A stretch of DNA of 64,000 bases from Cecembia lonarensis LW9 (GTDB lineage Bacteria; Bacteroidota; Bacteroidia; Cytophagales; Cyclobacteriaceae): the NCBI RefSeq assembly GCF_000298295.1, contig NZ_AMGM01000016.1, positions 1 to 64,000 on the forward strand, read 5' to 3'. The stretch's first letter is position 1; each line of letters starts with the position of its first letter. Below the pieces are notes generated by a model that was given only the letters and a program-made list of their open reading frames with translations, searched no databases and was not told where the DNA came from. The position numbers were made by a program, and so were the translations under genes. Shown here in pieces: positions 53,347 to 63,284 of this stretch.

Positions 53347-56300
53347 TTAATCTATGAGGAGAATGCCATCAGTAAGTTGCTGATAACTTTCATCAGAGCG
53401 ATTTCGGTACTGAATTTTAAGCACATACATCCCAGGGGCTAACTTCTCACCATTGTACGTTCCATCCCATTTACAAAATGCCCCAGAATCTGCAGCATTA
53501 GGATTGGAGCAATAAAACAACAATTGCCCCCATTTATTATAAATCCAAACCTGAACCTCGTCGACCAGTTCATTGGCATATATCTCAAAATGCTTACCGC
53601 TTTCAGATGGTTGCATGGCATTTGGATACACAACTTGGAGTACACAATTTTCTACTACCTCAAAGCTTGTAAAATAGCTGCAGCCTTCTCTGCTGATTAC
53701 TTCCAAAGTATAAGTACCTGATTTTTCAGGACTGAAAAATCTTTGGTCAAAAACAACTTCATCATCCAACATCCAAAAATACTGATCAAAATCTCCTGGA
53801 TCTATCTCCTCCCCTTTTCCATAGAAGGGGCAAACAAGGTATTGTTCTTCAGTAACCGGTCTGCTCGGATCGGTACTTATTTGGATCATTACCGACTCAG
53901 ATGCAAGTACACAACCTATCGAATTTAAAGCTTCTACTTCATACAATCCCTCTTCAGAAACCGCAATAGAAGTCTCGTTCTCGAACCTACTGATTTCAGT
54001 TCTGAGCCCTCTGCTATCCGTATAATACCAGATCAATCGGTCTACCTGCTCCAAAGGTGTTTCCACAACCAAAAAGGTGAAGCCAGGGTCAGGGCAAATC
54101 ACCTCCCCAGTCAATGTAAGGGGTACTGAAAGAATAGGCGCTTCAACAAAAAATGAGATCGGCGGCTCTGGACAAGTTTGACTGCCTTTTGGTCTTACTT
54201 CTAAGAAAAACTCTCCAAATGTAACAGGAAGAAATAATTGCTGATCACCAATTCGATTCATGCTTGAGTCATACCAGAAGAAGTCTACGGAATTTGGATC
54301 TTCCCCAAAAATATTAGCTCGATAAACCTTGTCACCGCTACAATCCTCTTGGAAAAGTTCCGGCTGAAAATCAATTGAACGCGTGAATATCACTTCTAAA
54401 GTCTTTATAACAGGACATAGTTGGTCTTCCTCTTCCCCAGCCTTAGCTTCAAAGATATACTCTCCCTCCAATGTCAATTGAAAAGAATCCCCAGAGGCGA
54501 TGGTGAAGGTTTGCCCGTTCGGATCTGTTATGGTAAATATTAGGTCCAACTGAGTTTCAGGAATCAGGTCAAAAAACTCACAAATAATAATTTGATTAGG
54601 AACATCAAATTCTGCATCTCGATCGCTTTCTTCTACAAGAATAAGTTTTCTTCCTATTTCACAGCCAAATTCACTAAAAAGCACCACCTCATAAGCTCCT
54701 GCACGAGTCACTTCCACTTCGGAGAGTCCTTCAAATTCAGGCAATTCAACACCTGTTTCACCTTCATAAAAAAGCCAGGAAATACGATCAACTTCATCAA
54801 AATCGGTCTGGACTTCAATTTTAGAAACTGGGTTTCCGGGACATATAAAATCAGCTGTATGTGAAATTTCCAATTGGAAATCGGGTCTTCTCACTTGGAA
54901 GGTTTTTGGAGGAGTAGGGCATGCCTGACTTCCAATAGGTTGGACTTCTAGGGTAAATTCCCCAAAAGTTGTTGGGAAAAGAAAATTTCCACGGCCAACC
55001 ACTTCTCCATTTTCATTGATCCACTGTATGTCGACCTGACTTAAATCCACAGGTCTGGAGAATTGAACTTCGTATTTTTTATTACCGAAACAATCTTCCT
55101 CAATTAAAACTGGCTCATATTCAATCGGCTCTATCAAGACCACCCTAAAAGATCTCTCTCTAGGACAGAAGCCATCATCTTGATTGGGATCTTTGCCCAC
55201 GATTCTATAAATACCTTCTTGATCCAACCTGAAAGAATCCCCTGAATCGCTGAGCTGCGTCTCTCCGTTTGGAAAGGTCAATTCATAAATCAGAGGCTGA
55301 TTTGAAGCTGGAAGAAAATCAAAGAATTCACAGACAGTCAAAATATTGGGCACGGAAAATTCTACTTGTCCTTTAAAAAATATTCTTATTTCCTCTTGAG
55401 AAGCGTTTTTACAGCCATCATCTCTGATGATTTCAATATAATATCTTCCTGCACGCACTGAAAATTCAAAAACACCGTCTTCATCTGCCTCAATAACTCC
55501 TCCAGCCAAAGTCGAAGGCAAGCCGTTTACATCAAAAAGCTGAAACTCTCCCAAAAACCCAGGGTCGTTCAGTTTCACCCTCACTTTGCCATCAAGTTTT
55601 CCTGTTTCAGTACATGTTTCAGGAATAACCTCAATAATTTCAAAGCCCATTTCATCAGGCAAATCATCTGTTTCAATGGTAAAAGGATACCAAGTACTAC
55701 AACCGTCCAGAAAAGTCCTAATGGCATAAATACCAGGTTCTAAATTTGAGACAATGCGCTCATCCCCTTCCTGTAAATCGAAAAAAGTAATAATATTATC
55801 TAAGCCTTTTCTTAAATCCAATCGTTCAATTCTTGAATTGGCTTTAATAAGAATTTCTCCATCCTCCTGATTGCAATCCGTAACGTTGGAAAGAACTTCT
55901 AACTCAATTTCTGCTTGAGGCAAAACAGTAAAATTCAATGTTTTTTCAATTTCACAAAACTCTCCACCTATCGTTTCTACTTCAAAAATCAATTGATACT
56001 CTCCCGGCCCATCTAAATCATAAGGGTAAAATATGGTGCTTGCATCACTGGATAATAAAACTCGCTCCCCTTCATCTTTTTTACTATAAAACCAGGTGCC
56101 AAAAATACCTTCTCCGGCATCCAGAAAAATTTCCGTAAAACCATCACATGCTTCCACTTGTGAAATATCCACATTGAATTCAGATGGATCGATTACATTG
56201 GTAGTAAGAGAGAATGGGCAAAATGCAACATTATCATTCATTTGAAAAAAATTAACCGTGTAAATACCAGGTTTGTCGACAGGTACTGTATTCCCTATAC

Positions 56301-56829
56301 CAAGGCTTTGCCCCTCCGGATCTAACCATTCAATGGAAATATTTTCTGGAAGATATTCCTCAGGAGCTACAAGTGTCATGCTGGTCTGACCGGCCTCACA
56401 TAAAAAATAAGTGTTCTGTAAAATAAGTTCAGGAGCACCAAGAATCTCCACTTCCTTTTCTGCAGAAAAAACCAAATTAGCACCTCTCCGGACATTCAAA
56501 ACCACTTTAAATATTCCTTCATTTGAAAAAGTAAAACTAAATTTTTGAAAAGCGCCTTCCCGCTGAATAACCTGATTACCGTCAGCATCAAAAATCTGCC
56601 AGCGGAAGACATCTGAAGGCAATCCCCCGCCGAAAAAATCTCCTATAATACTTCCATAATATAGGCAAAGTATATCTGGACCATCAAGGGTAAAATCATC
56701 AAATTCAAACTCCTTTTTATTTTCTTCCAGTCCAACTTCTCTAAAATTTTCCGATGAGGAGCTAAGCGCTGTCAAAATTGAAGCTAAAAAAAGTAATTGA
56801 ACGATGAGATATGAGCGTCTAACCTTCAC
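53347..56829 (-). CDS. Large T9SS type B (gliding-motility-type CTD) surface protein, 1160 aa
   Basis: 1160 aa, exported (signal peptide at the start). The body is a series of beta-sandwich (Ig/PKD-like) domains. Residues about 493-742 and 743-990 are a tandem duplication of one 250-aa module, both opening VPN..(T/I)(V/I)CEFFD. The last ~95 residues (VYPNAMQPSESGKHFEIYAN, WIYNKWGQLLFY, WDGTYNGEKLAPGMYVLKI) are a T9SS type B / gliding motility-associated C-terminal domain. Expected to be delivered to the cell surface with a PorP/SprF partner. A function as adhesin or structural surface protein is inference. Confidence 0.88.
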   Translation of the reverse strand: MKVRRSYLIVQLLFLASILTALSSSSENFREVGLEENKKEFEFDDFTLDGPDILCLYYGSIIGDFFGGGLPSDVFRWQIFDADGNQVIQREGAFQKFSFTFSNEGIFKVVLNVRRGANLVFSAEKEVEILGAPELILQNTYFLCEAGQTSMTLVAPEEYLPENISIEWLDPEGQSLGIGNTVPVDKPGIYTVNFFQMNDNVAFCPFSLTTNVIDPSEFNVDISQVEACDGFTEIFLDAGEGIFGTWFYSKKDEGERVLLSSDASTIFYPYDLDGPGEYQLIFEVETIGGEFCEIEKTLNFTVLPQAEIELEVLSNVTDCNQEDGEILIKANSRIERLDLRKGLDNIITFFDLQEGDERIVSNLEPGIYAIRTFLDGCSTWYPFTIETDDLPDEMGFEIIEVIPETCTETGKLDGKVRVKLNDPGFLGEFQLFDVNGLPSTLAGGVIEADEDGVFEFSVRAGRYYIEIIRDDGCKNASQEEIRIFFKGQVEFSVPNILTVCEFFDFLPASNQPLIYELTFPNGETQLSDSGDSFRLDQEGIYRIVGKDPNQDDGFCPRERSFRVVLIEPIEYEPVLIEEDCFGNKKYEVQFSRPVDLSQVDIQWINENGEVVGRGNFLFPTTFGEFTLEVQPIGSQACPTPPKTFQVRRPDFQLEISHTADFICPGNPVSKIEVQTDFDEVDRISWLFYEGETGVELPEFEGLSEVEVTRAGAYEVVLFSEFGCEIGRKLILVEESDRDAEFDVPNQIIICEFFDLIPETQLDLIFTITDPNGQTFTIASGDSFQLTLEGEYIFEAKAGEEEDQLCPVIKTLEVIFTRSIDFQPELFQEDCSGDKVYRANIFGEDPNSVDFFWYDSSMNRIGDQQLFLPVTFGEFFLEVRPKGSQTCPEPPISFFVEAPILSVPLTLTGEVICPDPGFTFLVVETPLEQVDRLIWYYTDSRGLRTEISRFENETSIAVSEEGLYEVEALNSIGCVLASESVMIQISTDPSRPVTEEQYLVCPFYGKGEEIDPGDFDQYFWMLDDEVVFDQRFFSPEKSGTYTLEVISREGCSYFTSFEVVENCVLQVVYPNAMQPSESGKHFEIYANELVDEVQVWIYNKWGQLLFYCSNPNAADSGAFCKWDGTYNGEKLAPGMYVLKIQYRNRSDESYQQLTDGILLID

Positions 56830-56863
56830 AAAATCTTAATTCTGAAATAATTCTTACCTTAGT

Positions 56864-56871
56864 CAAAATTA
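56864..56871 (-). promoter_or_regulatory. Likely -7 box of the 1160-aa protein gene
   Basis: TAATTTTG on the minus strand fits TAnnTTTG, with a TTG about 18 nt upstream (minus strand of 56891-56893), 35 nt before the start codon. Suggests that this gene is transcribed separately from yaaA. Confidence 0.4.
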
Positions 56872-56940
56872 AGAAATCCAAGGTTAACTCAATTACATTT
56901 ACAAAAATTTAATTGATAGAAATATCTTTGTATCAATAAA

Positions 56941-57690
56941 TTACCTGATAAAAAGCCACTCTCCTTTTGGCAAAACTTCTTTAAACTCGTACCCTCCTTC
57001 GTTAAAAACTTTTAGGGACTCAGGTTCTTGGATCCTATTTTTTATAATAAAATCCGTCATCATTCCCCTTGCCTGTTTTGCAAATAATCCGATAATTTGG
57101 TACTTTCCATTTCTATATTCTTTGAAAACCGGGGTAATCACTTCAGAAGAAAGGGCAGAAGTATCAACCGCTTTAAAATATTCTTGGGAAGCCAAGTTGA
57201 TAATTGGGCTTCCTTTAGCAGCTTCATTGATGGCTTTGGCTATCCTTTGCCCCCAAAACTCATATAAATTTTTTCCTTTCTTGTTTTCCAATTTGATCCC
57301 CATTTCCAATCTATAGGGCTGGATCAAATCCATGGGCTTAAGCAAACCATATAGCCCTGAAAGAATGCGTAAGTGGACCTGGGCAAATTCAAAATCTTCT
57401 TCTGAATAATTATCCACATCTATTTTGGTATATACATCACCCTTAAAGGCCAAAAGTGCTTGCTTGGCATTTTCAGGCCCAAAGCTCTTTTTAAAATTTT
57501 TATACCTCTCCTCATTCAACTGAGCAAGCTTTTCACTGACGCCCATCAATTTTATGATATCATCTGTACTTTTCTGCTTCATGATATTGACCAACTCCAT
57601 AGTCTGAGACACAAACTCAGGCTGAGTTTGTATGCTTACATCTGTTGAACTTAAATCCAGGGTTTTGGCGGGTGAAATTATGGCAATCAT
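56941..57690 (-). CDS. yaaA: Peroxide stress protein YaaA
   Basis: 249 aa, full-length YaaA/DUF328 family. MIAIISPAKTLDLSS at the start, LSGLYGLLKPMDLIQPYRLEMG in the middle and GYEFKEVLPKGEWLF near the end are conserved. In E. coli YaaA limits Fenton damage by lowering free iron during peroxide stress, and related proteins bind DNA. It is 2 nt after the stop of the 1846-aa surface protein gene, so apparently in the same transcript, an odd pairing. Confidence 0.93.
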   Translation of the reverse strand: MIAIISPAKTLDLSSTDVSIQTQPEFVSQTMELVNIMKQKSTDDIIKLMGVSEKLAQLNEERYKNFKKSFGPENAKQALLAFKGDVYTKIDVDNYSEEDFEFAQVHLRILSGLYGLLKPMDLIQPYRLEMGIKLENKKGKNLYEFWGQRIAKAINEAAKGSPIINLASQEYFKAVDTSALSSEVITPVFKEYRNGKYQIIGLFAKQARGMMTDFIIKNRIQEPESLKVFNEGGYEFKEVLPKGEWLFIR

Positions 57691-57692
57691 AT

Positions 57693-60600
57693 TTACTCAA
57701 TTACTAATATGGTACGTTTTAAAGTTTTTCTTACGTTTTGACTGGTACTTCCGTAATTCACAACTACAGGGTAGGTTCCAATAGGAACGGTTCTTCCATT
57801 CACAATCCCATCCCAAGCACATCGTGGAATTTCTCCATTTACTCCATTACTTTCACAGTAGAAGATTAATTCACCCCACCTGTTATAAATAAAGACTTCC
57901 AGTTCATCAACAAAGTCATTGGTATACACAACAAAATTTCTTTCAGAATCATTCGGAATAATGGCATTTGGGAAATTGATTTTCAATTCGCAGTCCTCTT
58001 CAACCACAAACCTTGCCCTGAATTCACAACCTAAATCATCGGATACTATTAACTCATAGTCCCCTGGAATTGTTGGACTAAAGGTGGGTGAAACCGCCAC
58101 AACCTCTTCATCCAAAATCCACTGATAATTATCATACTCCCCAGGACCAATTTCTACCAAGATGCCCTCAGGTGCACAAATTACATATAACTCATCCAAA
58201 TCAGGTGGCCCTATGGTCGACTGCCTGATTTCAATAATAGCAGTTCCAATTTCACATCCATCATTATTAATCAGTACTATTTCAAATACCCCTTCAAATA
58301 AGGCAACAACTTGATCTAAGCCTATCCAATCTTCAATTAATTCTCTTTCTCCGTTTATTATTTCAAACCACTGTATAAGTGCTACATCTGAAAGGTCTGC
58401 TATTACAGAAATGAGTGTAAAAGGATCCTCAGCACAAAATGGGAGCGCCTCCAATTCAACATCTATTTGAGGATCTGTATCCTCTACAGTAAATGATATC
58501 GGATCAATCTCACACAAACTGCCAGTCCTGGGTTGTACCTCAAGAAAATACGTCCCAGGAACTCTTGGAAAAAACAAAGGATTACGGCTGACGACCTCAC
58601 CATTGCTATCCAACCAAAATATAAATACTTGATTAGGATCTTCATTCGGCCCCAATACGGCTTCATAGAAAAGTCCCAAATCACAATCAACCCTTGGTCC
58701 TGCCAGACTAAAAACAGGTGCTGTGGTCAAAGTTACATTGATTTCCCTCTCCCTGGCACATTTAATTCCGTCTGGATCTTCACCGGTAAGGACATATAAT
58801 CCGGCTTCCGTAATGGTAAAGCTACCTTCAGGTGTTGCTTGAATCTGATTCCCCTGAGCATCTCTGAGCGTATAAACCAACTCATCTTCTGACTGTGGTG
58901 AAAATGTAAAACTTTCACAAGCTTCCACATTACCTGGAGCTGAAAACGCCACAATTTCAACTTCCTCCACCTCTACCAAATCTTCAAAGGGCACAGCACA
59001 ACCATCCACATCCTCCACAACTACTGAATATATTCCAGCAGGAACCGGAACAGTAATTTCTTCTACATCATTAAAATTATCTGAAACAAAAGCCCCATCA
59101 CCTTGTCTGGTAATTTGATATGTACCACTTGCTCCTCCTGAAATAAACCGAATAGTCAGTTGTCCATCTAATACCCCGTTCACATCACAAATTTCAGGCG
59201 ACACTTCTACTTCATAGCCTTCTATTCCCCGTGGAGGATTAAGGTTTCTGATGGTAACCGACTGGATAAATTCGCACCCAAAACCATTGAGCATCTGTAA
59301 GGTATATAGACCCGGTTCTAAGTCTGTAAATGGGGGCAGGGCCTCTCCCGCTGCAATTGGACCGAATAAAAGACCCAATTCCAGAACTTCCAATGATTCA
59401 ATGTCTGACAAGGCAGTAATTTCAAAGCTGCCGTCAGGTATTTCACAGTCTTCCGCGTCGGAAAGAATTACCGCATCTACTGCTGGCAATGGGAAAATAG
59501 TTAGCGGGACAATTTTTTCAACAAAACAGCCTTCCACTAATGGGTCTTCCGCAAAGAAAATAATCTCATAATCTCCAGGTGATGGAAGAGAAGCAGGAAT
59601 CAACTCCAACTCAAAGAATTCTCCAAGGGAAACACGGTCAGGTGAACCTGCCGGTCTGAAAAACCATTCTCCTGTAATGGGGGTATTGGGTGAGAAAATC
59701 ACTACAGGTTCATCCAGACATACCTCTTCAGCACTTTGAATAAGGTCAAAGTCAAATGCCGGACCAACAAAAATAGAACGGCTTACGGGACAAGCATCAA
59801 ACTCCTCAGGATCAACCCCTTCAGGCACCCTAAATCTTACGGTAACAGTGTAGACACTTTCTTCAACAACTTCAATAGTGTTGCTGTTTTCATCACCGAT
59901 CAATTGTCCTGCTGCATTTCTCCACTCAAAATCATAAAGTCCTTCTGATGGATCATAACCGTCTATTGCGGTCAATGGTACAGGGGTACCTACACATAGG
60001 GTAGCTTCTTCGGGTAAGGTTAGTTCAGGAGAGGCTATGACTTCTACCTCCATAGACTCTCTGTAATATTCAGGGTTACCACAGCGATCCACTCTCAAAG
60101 CAACAGTGTAAATACCAACCCTTGGGAAAAGGGGTTCTATTTCCTGAAAAGTCTCCCCAGGACCACCCTCTTCAAAGACCACTTCCCCGTCCTCATGGGT
60201 AATCGTCCAAAAATAGCTGTCAATATCGGGCTCTCCTCCTGCTTCAAAAAGGCCAATGGTGCCGTCTGGATCAAAACAAAGCCTTTCTATACCTGCCAAG
60301 GCTGGCTCTGGAATACTACTACCTGATTGTTGAACAAAGGCCGGTAACCCCAAATTCATAGAAGTGCCCGGTAATAAGGAAACACCCTGTTCATTGTAAA
60401 AACTATCCAAACAATTAAATCCTGGAAGGATGGCCGTAATTTCATTCCTGTCTGGCCTTGCTACATAAATTTGTCCATCTGGACCTATTTGTATAGCTCC
60501 AAAAGGACCCGCGGTACTGAGCACATTTCTGGAATCTATGATACAATTCTCTCTTTGGGACCTGTTGCTCGCATTTTCAAAACAATCAAAACATGAAAGA

Positions 60601-63233
60601 TCTGAATCGATATCCTCTCCTTCTACCGCTGTTTCGGGCCTTTTGACGAGATATTCCTCAATTTTCCCAGGAGAACCAGTATAGGAAACAAAAATCCTGG
60701 ACCCGTCTGGAGAGAATTCCAGTCCATACACCTCTTCTGCACCACAACCTAATTCAATAAGCGCATATTCCGTCAACCTTCCTGTCTGCTCATTGAAATC
60801 AAAAATTTCAAGCCTGCTGCAATTCCCATCTGAAATGGTAACAGCTACCTGATTGCCATCAGGACTGAACTTCATGCTGCCCACACCTGAAGTGAAATTG
60901 TGGTTAGATCCCACAGAAGAAAAAACTGGCGATCCAATTCCAAAAGGGCTTACCGGATAAGCACGGAAGGTATTGTTGCCCAGTTCGTGGAACAACACCC
61001 AAGTCGTATCTCCAGAGGCCAAAGCAGCTGTCTGTTCTGTGCTTGGACTAAAAAGGAAATTGTTTTTGGTCACGACACTTCCCACACCAGTGGGGTTATC
61101 TGTCTTGATATCGACCACAGAATAACTTACCCGATTACTCCCATCTGCAGCCCTTTGGGTGGTAAATACATAAAAAATCGTTTGGTTTTGAGGAACCGGA
61201 ACGGCAATTACCCCTTCGGAAGCTTGATTGTTTCCTCCTATATTATCCCCATTAGCCATGAGATCTCCGTTTAGATCCCATACAGACTCCCCATCGGTAA
61301 AGAACAAGACCTGCCCAGTCTCATCTGAAATGGTAGTGGTGCCGGCAGGAATATCCCTATTATGACTGACAGGCCTCGGCAAGGGTGCTTCCTCATCATC
61401 CGGATCAGGATTGAAATCCAGCCCTGCCCCATTTCCAAAAAGCCAGACATTATTGCTCTGATCAGGCAAATCCCATATTCTCACACGAACTTCCGCATAG
61501 GCATAACATTCAGATCCTGGCTCACGCACCAAAACCCAATACAGACCTGGTCTATCCACACAATTATCGGTATCCCTAACCCATCCTTCATCTCTTCGAT
61601 TGGACCAAAAATACTCATAGTTTCCACCCTGACCTGGACCACCAACATTTGGGTTTTCACCACCTTGCCCACCTCCTTCTTGAACCTGAAGCAATGAGCC
61701 TATATCAACACAAGGCCCTTCACAGATAGTGGTATCTTGAGCACTGAAATTCGCTTCTAAATTATTCTCTGTCAGCTGTATAGTTTTGGGGACAGTTACA
61801 ACGTTTCCATCGGCAAAAGTAACAGTCAGGGTTACCTGAATACTCTGATTAGCAGTGGCCTCCTCAGGGATCAACAAATGTTCTTGGTTAAAATCAATAT
61901 CCACCGGCTCGCCATCCTCATCCGTCAGGGGCGGCTCAAATGTCCACTCAAAACTCACCGGACGATAATTCTCCGGGGTGATCTGACTGGTCAACTGCAC
62001 AGGGTTATTGCTACAGGGAAAATCAGGTTCCCAATCAAAATCAACTGTAGGGTTGATATCCTGATTAGGGGCAAACTGTGGAAAGACCCTTCCACAGAAA
62101 TCCGTGCCATTAAAAGGGTCTTCCTCTATATCCAGCTCTTCAAGATCCTCTTCATCAGGGTTATTTACCCTTCCAATCAGCTGCGGACCTCCGGGTGTTT
62201 CTTCATAGATATAATACAATCGGCCATCAGGACCTACTTTAATATCAAAAATGGCATCAATATCTCCTTCAAGTGGTATTACTTCGGGGTCAGTATCGAG
62301 GTCATTGGCAGGGACTCTAAATAATTGATCTCCTCTGGAAAAATAAATAAAATCACCATCAGGAGAAAAAGCAGCTCCTTCTATGGCAGCATTCCCTCCT
62401 GAATTGGAAATAAAGGAAAGATTCCCAAAGCTGCCAGTAGAGGTATCAAAATCCAAAACGGCAATATCCTCTCCATCACCTTCCGGAATAAGAATTAATT
62501 TGCCCGATTCGTCAAAAATTATGGCCTTAGGGGTAAAAGGAAATCCAAAATTGTCCGTAATGGTAAAATCTCCTTGATTCGCTTCCACTCTTCTAGCAAC
62601 CAACTCCCCACCCTCAAAACTAATCAGATAAGAAGGAGATTGCGGTGTTTTCACCACTGAGATCGCACCAGAAACATTATTTGACAAGAGTTGATCAAAT
62701 GCAATCACCTGGCCTAGTGGAGGCGCATTTCCTTGCGCCCCACCTGGCGAATTCATGTCCACAACAGAATATAACAATTGTCCCCCCGGAGTAATGTGGA
62801 AAATGTAGAATTGCCGGTCTCCTTCTGCTTCATAATTCAGCGTACCGATGGCTACAGTTTGCCTGACATCTGTTTGACCATTGATTCCATTAGGAGCTCC
62901 TTGGATAATTTGGTCATCATAATTATAAACAAGCACACCATTTGTATAAAAAAGTATCTGCCCTGTAATAGGATCTATGACTATCGCATTATTATCCACA
63001 TTGCCATTCTCATCCCCTATAAGAATCGAGGGTGGCAAGGTACGTATAACAGGATCTTCTCCCCTTCCGAAAGACAAATAACTATTTTCCTGACCTGATC
63101 CACAGTAGCCAAATATCCATTGGTTATTGTTAAAGCCTTGTGCGTAAACTTTTTGGTGGTTGCCAAAAATAATCAAAAGGCCTAGGGCAATAAAAAATAA
63201 ATTTATATTTGTGTATTTTATGTACCTTTTCAT
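57693..63233 (-). CDS. Very large T9SS type B surface protein with two beta-propellers, 1846 aa
   Basis: 1846 aa with a signal peptide (VYAQG). Residues about 33-395 and 590-1000 each look like a beta-propeller (both start (W)IFG/WLFG; many FSPDG.-type blades), separated by a PKD/Ig region with a Gly-rich stretch (GGGQGGENPNVGGPGQGG). From 1000 on come beta-sandwich domains; about 1430-1680 is similar to the duplicated module of the 1160-aa protein. It ends with a T9SS type B CTD (FPNAIIPNDSERNFVVYTND, FIYNRWGELIFY). No catalytic residues recognised. Likely adhesive or motility-related surface protein; secretion by T9SS is strongly supported. Confidence 0.88.
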   Translation of the reverse strand: MKRYIKYTNINLFFIALGLLIIFGNHQKVYAQGFNNNQWIFGYCGSGQENSYLSFGRGEDPVIRTLPPSILIGDENGNVDNNAIVIDPITGQILFYTNGVLVYNYDDQIIQGAPNGINGQTDVRQTVAIGTLNYEAEGDRQFYIFHITPGGQLLYSVVDMNSPGGAQGNAPPLGQVIAFDQLLSNNVSGAISVVKTPQSPSYLISFEGGELVARRVEANQGDFTITDNFGFPFTPKAIIFDESGKLILIPEGDGEDIAVLDFDTSTGSFGNLSFISNSGGNAAIEGAAFSPDGDFIYFSRGDQLFRVPANDLDTDPEVIPLEGDIDAIFDIKVGPDGRLYYIYEETPGGPQLIGRVNNPDEEDLEELDIEEDPFNGTDFCGRVFPQFAPNQDINPTVDFDWEPDFPCSNNPVQLTSQITPENYRPVSFEWTFEPPLTDEDGEPVDIDFNQEHLLIPEEATANQSIQVTLTVTFADGNVVTVPKTIQLTENNLEANFSAQDTTICEGPCVDIGSLLQVQEGGGQGGENPNVGGPGQGGNYEYFWSNRRDEGWVRDTDNCVDRPGLYWVLVREPGSECYAYAEVRVRIWDLPDQSNNVWLFGNGAGLDFNPDPDDEEAPLPRPVSHNRDIPAGTTTISDETGQVLFFTDGESVWDLNGDLMANGDNIGGNNQASEGVIAVPVPQNQTIFYVFTTQRAADGSNRVSYSVVDIKTDNPTGVGSVVTKNNFLFSPSTEQTAALASGDTTWVLFHELGNNTFRAYPVSPFGIGSPVFSSVGSNHNFTSGVGSMKFSPDGNQVAVTISDGNCSRLEIFDFNEQTGRLTEYALIELGCGAEEVYGLEFSPDGSRIFVSYTGSPGKIEEYLVKRPETAVEGEDIDSDLSCFDCFENASNRSQRENCIIDSRNVLSTAGPFGAIQIGPDGQIYVARPDRNEITAILPGFNCLDSFYNEQGVSLLPGTSMNLGLPAFVQQSGSSIPEPALAGIERLCFDPDGTIGLFEAGGEPDIDSYFWTITHEDGEVVFEEGGPGETFQEIEPLFPRVGIYTVALRVDRCGNPEYYRESMEVEVIASPELTLPEEATLCVGTPVPLTAIDGYDPSEGLYDFEWRNAAGQLIGDENSNTIEVVEESVYTVTVRFRVPEGVDPEEFDACPVSRSIFVGPAFDFDLIQSAEEVCLDEPVVIFSPNTPITGEWFFRPAGSPDRVSLGEFFELELIPASLPSPGDYEIIFFAEDPLVEGCFVEKIVPLTIFPLPAVDAVILSDAEDCEIPDGSFEITALSDIESLEVLELGLLFGPIAAGEALPPFTDLEPGLYTLQMLNGFGCEFIQSVTIRNLNPPRGIEGYEVEVSPEICDVNGVLDGQLTIRFISGGASGTYQITRQGDGAFVSDNFNDVEEITVPVPAGIYSVVVEDVDGCAVPFEDLVEVEEVEIVAFSAPGNVEACESFTFSPQSEDELVYTLRDAQGNQIQATPEGSFTITEAGLYVLTGEDPDGIKCAREREINVTLTTAPVFSLAGPRVDCDLGLFYEAVLGPNEDPNQVFIFWLDSNGEVVSRNPLFFPRVPGTYFLEVQPRTGSLCEIDPISFTVEDTDPQIDVELEALPFCAEDPFTLISVIADLSDVALIQWFEIINGERELIEDWIGLDQVVALFEGVFEIVLINNDGCEIGTAIIEIRQSTIGPPDLDELYVICAPEGILVEIGPGEYDNYQWILDEEVVAVSPTFSPTIPGDYELIVSDDLGCEFRARFVVEEDCELKINFPNAIIPNDSERNFVVYTNDFVDELEVFIYNRWGELIFYCESNGVNGEIPRCAWDGIVNGRTVPIGTYPVVVNYGSTSQNVRKTLKRTILVIE

Positions 63234-63284
63234 AATTTACATCCTATTCACTAAAACAACCCGGATACTTGAGCGTTTAGCTTG

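Noticed and set aside
61878-62324. A 148-codon plus-strand open frame opposite the 1846-aa surface protein gene
   Set aside because: Antisense shadow; the minus-strand frame is continuous over 5.5 kb with a signal peptide and sorting domain.
63204-63211. TATATTTG on the plus strand upstream of the PorP/SprF gene
   Set aside because: No -33 box at the right distance and it lies within the opposite gene's signal-peptide codons; too weak to call.
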